A DNA stretch of 9,260 nucleotides from Oceanospirillaceae bacterium (GTDB lineage Bacteria; Pseudomonadota; Gammaproteobacteria; Pseudomonadales; Balneatricaceae). Of this stretch, positions 6,003-9,260 are shown one piece after another. Position 1 is the stretch's first letter. The number at the start of each line of letters is the position of its first letter. Below the pieces are notes generated by a model. That model was not told where the DNA came from. It did no database searches and was given only the letters and a program-made list of their open reading frames with translations. The translations under genes and the position numbers were made by a program. The stretch is taken from NCBI GenBank assembly GCA_023954795.1, contig JAGSHA010000102.1:1-9260 (forward strand), read 5' to 3'.

Positions 6003-6629
6003 ATGGCCAAAATAAGGGAGCGTAATCGCGAACTGATCATCCAGGTAGCCAGCGAGTTTTTTGCCGATAAAGGCTTTGCCGCCACCAAGACAATCGACAT
6101 TGCGAATAGCGCGGGCTTACCTAAGGCCAACATCTATTACTACTTTAAAACCAAGCAGAATCTTTATCGCAGTGTTTTAGAGAGCATCATCGAGCCGCTG
6201 TTGCAGTCCTCTGCCCCTTTTCACGAAAATGACGACCCAGCGACCGCACTAGAAGAATACATCCGGGCGAAGATACGCATCTCGCAGACACACCCTCACG
6301 CATCAAAAGTATTTGCCAGTGAAATCATGCACGGTGCCCCCCACCTGCCTGAAGACATTTCAGCGCAGATGCTGGAGCAGGCACAGCAGATGTGCGAGCG
6401 CATTCAAAGCTGGATCGATCAAGGCCTGATGACCGCCGTACCACCTCAGCACCTGCTGTTCACGATATGGGCTTCAACCCAAACCTACGCAGATTTTGAT
6501 TGGCAGATCTCTCAGGTCACAGGGAAGGAAAAACTGGATCAGGACGATTATGACCAGGCCGCGGACCTGATCGTAAAACTCATCCTCAATGGGTGTGGAA
6601 TCAGCACTGCGGAAGAAGAAACAGCATAA
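6003..6629 (+). CDS. TetR-family transcriptional regulator, RutR-like
   Basis: The 208-residue repressor-type protein has an N-terminal TetR helix-turn-helix: IQVASEFFADKGFAATK (13-29), then IDIANSAGLPKANIYYYF (31-48) with the YYYF recognition end. The C-terminal ligand/dimer domain resembles E. coli RutR, which senses uracil/thymine: EYIRAKIRISQTHPHASKVF (85-104), EIMHGAP (107-113), and especially HLLFTIWASTQTYADF (150-165) and QISQVTG (168-174). A TAA directly precedes the ATG, so no longer start exists; GGAG at 5987-5990 is a slightly distant ribosome binding site. The location between the purine operon and the pyruvate kinase, and RutR-like sites in front of both, suggest it controls them. 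Its ligand is unknown: a purine catabolite or a pyrimidine are both possible. Confidence 0.88.
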   Translation: MAKIRERNRELIIQVASEFFADKGFAATKTIDIANSAGLPKANIYYYFKTKQNLYRSVLESIIEPLLQSSAPFHENDDPATALEEYIRAKIRISQTHPHASKVFASEIMHGAPHLPEDISAQMLEQAQQMCERIQSWIDQGLMTAVPPQHLLFTIWASTQTYADFDWQISQVTGKEKLDQDDYDQAADLIVKLILNGCGISTAEEETA

Positions 6630-6686
6630 CCGCCCGCTGTTTTGTTGGGCATCCCCATGACTTCAGGAATTGGGAAACAGAGCTTA

Positions 6687-6722
6687 AGAAAACAGCGACT
6701 ACCATGCTATGGATAGTCGCTG
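6687..6722 (-). terminator. Rho-independent terminator of the GlcG-like gene
   Basis: CAGCGACTA (6693-6701) pairs with TAGTCGCTG (6714-6722), and inside it CCAT (6702-6705) pairs with ATGG (6709-6712) with one bulged A at 6713. On the minus strand the stem is followed by TTTTCTT (6692-6686). It lies 10 bp past the minus-strand stop. On the plus strand no T-run follows, so it does not explain termination of the TetR gene. Confidence 0.8.
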
Positions 6723-6732
6723 AAAAATCGCG

Positions 6733-7170
6733 TTAGGCCGCGACCGCATCCACGCACAGCCCCGCCGCTTCGACCCCAAAGATAGCGCACTGCTCATCGA
6801 TATCAGACGTGTCACCGCTAATACCGACCGCACCAAGCACCTCACCCTCCGGTCCACGAATCAGCACACCACCTGCAACAGGGATCAGGTTGCCTTGCGC
6901 CAGGGTATTAAGCGCCGATACGAACGACGGTCGTTGCTGCGCATCCTCCCCCAACGAACGAGACGATTTCCCCATCGCAACGGCACCCCAGGCTTTTGCA
7001 ATCGCAATCTCTGGGCGCATCATGCTCGCGCCATCCTGACGCTGAAGCGAAATCAGTTTTCCACCCGCATCCAGAATGGCCACACTTAACGGCGAAGCAT
7101 TCAGCTCCTCGCTCTTCTGAAACGCCTCGTTAGTGATACGCATGGATCTGTCGAGGTCTAGTCTACTCAT
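6733..7170 (-). CDS. GlcG/HbpS-like protein
   Basis: The 145-residue protein belongs to the GlcG/HbpS (DUF336) family: SPLSVAILDAGGKLISLQRQDGA (starting at 27), RPEIAIAKAWGAVAMGKSS (52-70), GNLIPVAGGVLIRG (93-106) and EVLGAVGISGDTSDIDEQCA (110-129). Members include a haem-binding protein of Streptomyces and proteins of unknown role encoded in glycolate and glyoxylate gene clusters, including glcG. The precise biochemical role is not known, and I cannot see a haem ligand with confidence. The start at 7170 is set by GGAG (complement of 7178-7181), seven bases upstream. The longer frame to 7332 would run through a candidate operator. It is cytoplasmic by sequence. Divergence from pyk with a shared control region suggests a role in, or co-induction with, glyoxylate use. 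Confidence 0.85.
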   Translation of the reverse strand: MSRLDLDRSMRITNEAFQKSEELNASPLSVAILDAGGKLISLQRQDGASMMRPEIAIAKAWGAVAMGKSSRSLGEDAQQRPSFVSALNTLAQGNLIPVAGGVLIRGPEGEVLGAVGISGDTSDIDEQCAIFGVEAAGLCVDAVAA

Positions 7171-7276
7171 GGTTGTACTCCGGTAATTTTTATTTGTGAT
7201 TCGGCTACTTGAGATATCAGGTGGCGAACGGACCAATACAGCCTCGTCAGGGGCATTCCCTGACATCCCCTTACAA

Positions 7277-7290
7277 TTTCGTATACAAAA
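7277..7290. promoter_or_regulatory. GTATAC operator candidate upstream of the GlcG-like gene
   Basis: TTTCGTATACAAAA contains TCGTATACAA (7279-7288), 9 of 10 matching TTGTATACAA. It lies about 110 bp upstream of the minus-strand start, close to the equivalent position in front of uraH. Confidence 0.45.
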
Positions 7291-7377
7291 CCAAAACGTA
7301 TAGGGATGAAAATCCGTCCGCACATCCCCCATAAATCAGGGGTTAGACTCTGCTTTAAGATCAAACATACATATTTC

Positions 7378-7393
7378 TTGACCGAATAGTCAA
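7378..7393. promoter_or_regulatory. RutR-like operator candidate, pyk side
   Basis: TTGACC-GAAT-AGTCAA is a 16-bp inverted repeat matching the TTGACC-N4-GGTCAA half-sites in 11 of 12 positions. Its centre is 39 bp before the centre of the palindrome at 7419-7430; the puuE equivalent is 40 bp. Confidence 0.5.
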
Positions 7394-7407
7394 CTTATGA
7401 CTACAAT
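7378..7407 (+). promoter_or_regulatory. Candidate sigma-70 promoter for pyk
   Basis: TTGACC (7378-7383) as -35, an 18-bp spacer and TACAAT (7402-7407) as -10 give a near-consensus pair. The -35 lies inside the RutR-like operator. Transcription from here would give a leader of about 200 bases before pyk. Confidence 0.45.
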
Positions 7408-7418
7408 CATTTATCAAA

Positions 7419-7430
7419 ATTGTACACAAT
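7419..7430. promoter_or_regulatory. GTATAC-type operator candidate upstream of pyk
   Basis: ATTGTACACAAT differs from the perfect palindrome at 1516-1527 by a single base. Confidence 0.5.
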
Positions 7431-7612
7431 ATAGCGCATAAAGTTTTCACAATATAAAACCCGCCGACGCATCCCATTCGCACTAGACGATGCATGGGCA
7501 GGCAGTGAAGCGGCACATACCGCAACACGTTTTCAAGAGAGAGCAGCCTTGCTAAGTACCACAAGCCAGCAGTAACGGTTTTCTAACCACCCCAGACAAG
7601 CGGACAAGCCTT

Positions 7613-9040
7613 ATGAACAGATACAGTGCACACGACAAGAAAGTAAAAATCCTTGCCACATTGGGACCGGCGATTCAGTCGGAAAACGATGTCCGCGCTC
7701 TGGTCATCAATGGCGCCAACCTGTTCCGCCTGAACTTTAGCCACGGTGACCATCAGGACCATGCCGAACGACTGAATTGGGTCCGCAACGTAGAACAAGA
7801 GCTGGGCACATCACTCGGTGTATTGATGGATCTGCAGGGCCCGAAGCTGCGTATCGGCAGTTTTACCGACGGACCTATTATGCTGGTTAAAGGGCAACGT
7901 TTTTATCTGGACCTGGACAGCACACCCGGAGACAACACACGGGTAAACCTGCCGCATCCTGAGATTATTCAGGCTCTGGAGGAGCAGATGGAGCTCTTGC
8001 TGGATGATGGCAAGATCCGCCTGCGCGTGACTGCGAAAAACGGCACCAGCATCCGCACCGAAGTACTTGTAGGTGGCGAGTTATCGGAACGTAAAGGTGT
8101 CAACGTACCGGAGGCGGTACTGAACCTGAGCCCCTTAACAACCAAAGATCGCCGTGACCTTAGTTTCGGCCTTGAGCTGGGTGTGGATTGGGTGGCCCTG
8201 TCATTTGTGCAGCGCCCGGAAGACATCATTGAAGCCCGCAAACTGATTCAGGGGAAAGCGTGCCTGATGTCCAAGATCGAAAAACCTTCAGCGGTGGAGC
8301 ATCTTGACCGGATCGTTGAACTAAGCGATGCCATCATGGTGGCCCGCGGGGATCTTGGCGTTGAGCTGCCAGCCGAAACCATTCCGGCCATTCAAAAACA
8401 GATTATTCAGACATGTCGTCACAACGGTAAACCGGTGGTGGTCGCCACCCAAATGCTTGAGTCCATGCGCTTTACACCCGCCCCGACCCGCGCCGAGGTA
8501 ACGGATGTAGCTAACGCTGTGTATGAAGGTGCAGATGCCGTGATGCTTTCCGCAGAAACGGCCTCTGGCGCATTTCCGACAGAGTCGGTGAGCATGATGA
8601 GTAAGATTATCCGCAATATCGAATCAGACCCCGGATATCAGGCCCATCTGGATGTAAACCGACCGGTGCCAAACGCCACGGTAGAAGACGCGATTAGCTG
8701 CGCTATCCGCCGCGTGAGCGGGATTCTGGATGTTGCGGTACTGATCAACTTTACCAATTCCGGCGCCACAGGTTTGCGTGCAGCACGCGAGCGCCCAAAG
8801 GCTCCGATTCTCAACCTGACCCCCAACCTCAGCACTGCGCGTAAGCTCACTCTAGCATGGGGTATCTATTCCGTGGTCAGCCCTGAGTTTGCACAGCCGA
8901 TCGAGATAACGCCAACCGCATTGGATGAAGCCAAACGCCTGAATATGGCAAGCCCCGGTGACCGAGTGGTGATTACCGCCGGCATACCGTTTGATCAACC
9001 GGGTAGCACCAACCTACTGCGGATTGAGACCGTGCTGTGA
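7613..9040 (+). CDS. pyk: Pyruvate kinase, probably the glyoxylate/glycerate-pathway isozyme
   Basis: Transfers phosphate from PEP to ADP to give pyruvate and ATP. The 475-residue length is normal. Landmarks are KVKILATLGPA (10-20), NLFRLNFSHGD (36-46), LMDLQGPKLRIG (71-82), SKIEKPSAV (220-228) with the catalytic Lys221 and metal-binding Glu223, ARGDLGVELP (244-253) with Asp247, and TQMLESM..PTRAEVTDVANAV with LSAETASG (279-319). The C-terminal domain (about 355-475) is complete. At the position of rabbit muscle Glu117 it has Lys78, within Leu74-Gln75-Gly-Pro-Lys78, the pattern associated with K+-independent enzymes. The Shine-Dalgarno sequence is weak (GGACAAG at 7602-7608). In Pseudomonas a pyruvate kinase gene closes the gcl-hyi-glxR-ttuD cluster that turns glyoxylate into glycerate. 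The position here and the shared operators support the same role (inference). Confidence 0.93.
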   Translation: MNRYSAHDKKVKILATLGPAIQSENDVRALVINGANLFRLNFSHGDHQDHAERLNWVRNVEQELGTSLGVLMDLQGPKLRIGSFTDGPIMLVKGQRFYLDLDSTPGDNTRVNLPHPEIIQALEEQMELLLDDGKIRLRVTAKNGTSIRTEVLVGGELSERKGVNVPEAVLNLSPLTTKDRRDLSFGLELGVDWVALSFVQRPEDIIEARKLIQGKACLMSKIEKPSAVEHLDRIVELSDAIMVARGDLGVELPAETIPAIQKQIIQTCRHNGKPVVVATQMLESMRFTPAPTRAEVTDVANAVYEGADAVMLSAETASGAFPTESVSMMSKIIRNIESDPGYQAHLDVNRPVPNATVEDAISCAIRRVSGILDVAVLINFTNSGATGLRAARERPKAPILNLTPNLSTARKLTLAWGIYSVVSPEFAQPIEITPTALDEAKRLNMASPGDRVVITAGIPFDQPGSTNLLRIETVL

Positions 9041-9129
9041 CAGACCTCTCCCCCCTTCCAGTGCATAGCTTTACGGCTCTTAAGCTCATCATTCTGTGAA
9101 GGTCCGCCTCTTGTCCCGAGGCATCCCTT

Positions 9130-9162
9130 GAGGCTTCAAGAATTTCTTGAAGCCTCTTTTTT
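9130..9162 (+). terminator. Rho-independent terminator of pyk
   Basis: A 12-bp stem, GAGGCTTCAAGA (9130-9141) / TCTTGAAGCCTC (9145-9156), has loop ATT and six T (9157-9162). It lies 89 bp after the pyk stop. The interval 9041-9129 shows nothing else, and 9163-9260 has no feature I can support. Confidence 0.93.
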
Positions 9163-9260
9163 AGATCTGCACAAGCCAGATGAGGGAAGTCGCAGCCTGC
9201 GAGTTCTTTAAACAAACAAACCGCCCCTCGAGCACGTTGCCGGATCGGGCGCGCATACCA

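Larger units (their letters stand above)
7171..7612. promoter_or_regulatory. Shared divergent control region of the GlcG-like gene and pyk
   Basis: This 442-bp gap holds a GTATAC palindrome (7277-7290), a RutR-like site (7378-7393), a second palindrome (7419-7430) and a candidate pyk promoter. The elements repeat the order seen in the uraH/puuE gap. From about 7440 to 7612 I see only leader sequence before pyk, without a convincing ORF or strong hairpin. Confidence 0.6.

Noticed and set aside
6630..6660. Terminator for the TetR gene around GCCCGCTGTTTTGTTGGGC
   Set aside because: The stem is only four base pairs and no T-run follows, so it is too weak to call.
7171..7332. Longer start of the GlcG-like gene at 7332
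   Set aside because: A clear GGAG precedes the Met at 7170, the extension has no family similarity, and it would cover a candidate operator.
7361..7564. 67-residue minus-strand ORF in the glcG-like/pyk gap
   Set aside because: It spans the proposed operators and has no recognisable family or ribosome binding site.
9163..9260. Possible start of another gene or promoter after the pyk terminator
   Set aside because: Only 98 bases remain; no start with a ribosome binding site and no promoter pair can be supported.

Overview
The window is a chromosomal purine-catabolism locus from a gammaproteobacterium. The gene order uraH<- / ->puuE-uraD-alc-allA-puuD, and the sequences of the products, resemble the purine cluster of Pseudomonas. 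The moderate GC content also allows a marine relative such as an Oceanospirillales member. This placement is inference, because no rRNA or other taxonomic marker is present.

Layout. Positions 2-496 hold the C-terminal end of a urea transporter whose start lies outside the window. Positions 497-924 are non-coding: two tandem copies of a 93-bp repeat that can fold into paired hairpins, a diverged third copy, and a terminator. uraH (HIU hydrolase, minus strand) is divergent from the operon puuE (allantoinase), uraD (OHCU decarboxylase), alc (allantoicase), allA (ureidoglycolate lyase) and puuD (membrane urate oxidase with a C-terminal cytochrome c domain). A strong terminator closes the operon at about 5900. 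Next come a RutR-like TetR regulator (plus), a GlcG/HbpS-like protein (minus) and, divergent from it, a pyruvate kinase (plus) with its own terminator at about 9130-9162.

How the genes work together. PuuD oxidises urate to 5-hydroxyisourate, UraH converts it to OHCU, and UraD converts that to (S)-allantoin. PuuE opens allantoin to allantoate, Alc releases urea and ureidoglycolate, and AllA releases a second urea and glyoxylate. The transporter fits the urea produced. The pyruvate kinase fits the end of the glyoxylate - tartronate semialdehyde - glycerate - PEP - pyruvate route. Its other enzymes (gcl, hyi, glxR, glycerate kinase) are not in the window.

The most interesting signal is regulatory. 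Both divergent intergenic regions (uraH/puuE and glcG-like/pyk) carry the same elements in the same order with nearly the same spacing: a GTATAC-type palindrome, then about 102-109 bp later a TTGACC-N4-(A/G)G(A/T)CAA operator like that of E. coli RutR, then 39-40 bp later a second palindrome of the type ATTGTAYACAAT. The window itself encodes a RutR-like regulator. This suggests a two-regulator module tying purine breakdown to the glyoxylate-to-pyruvate branch.
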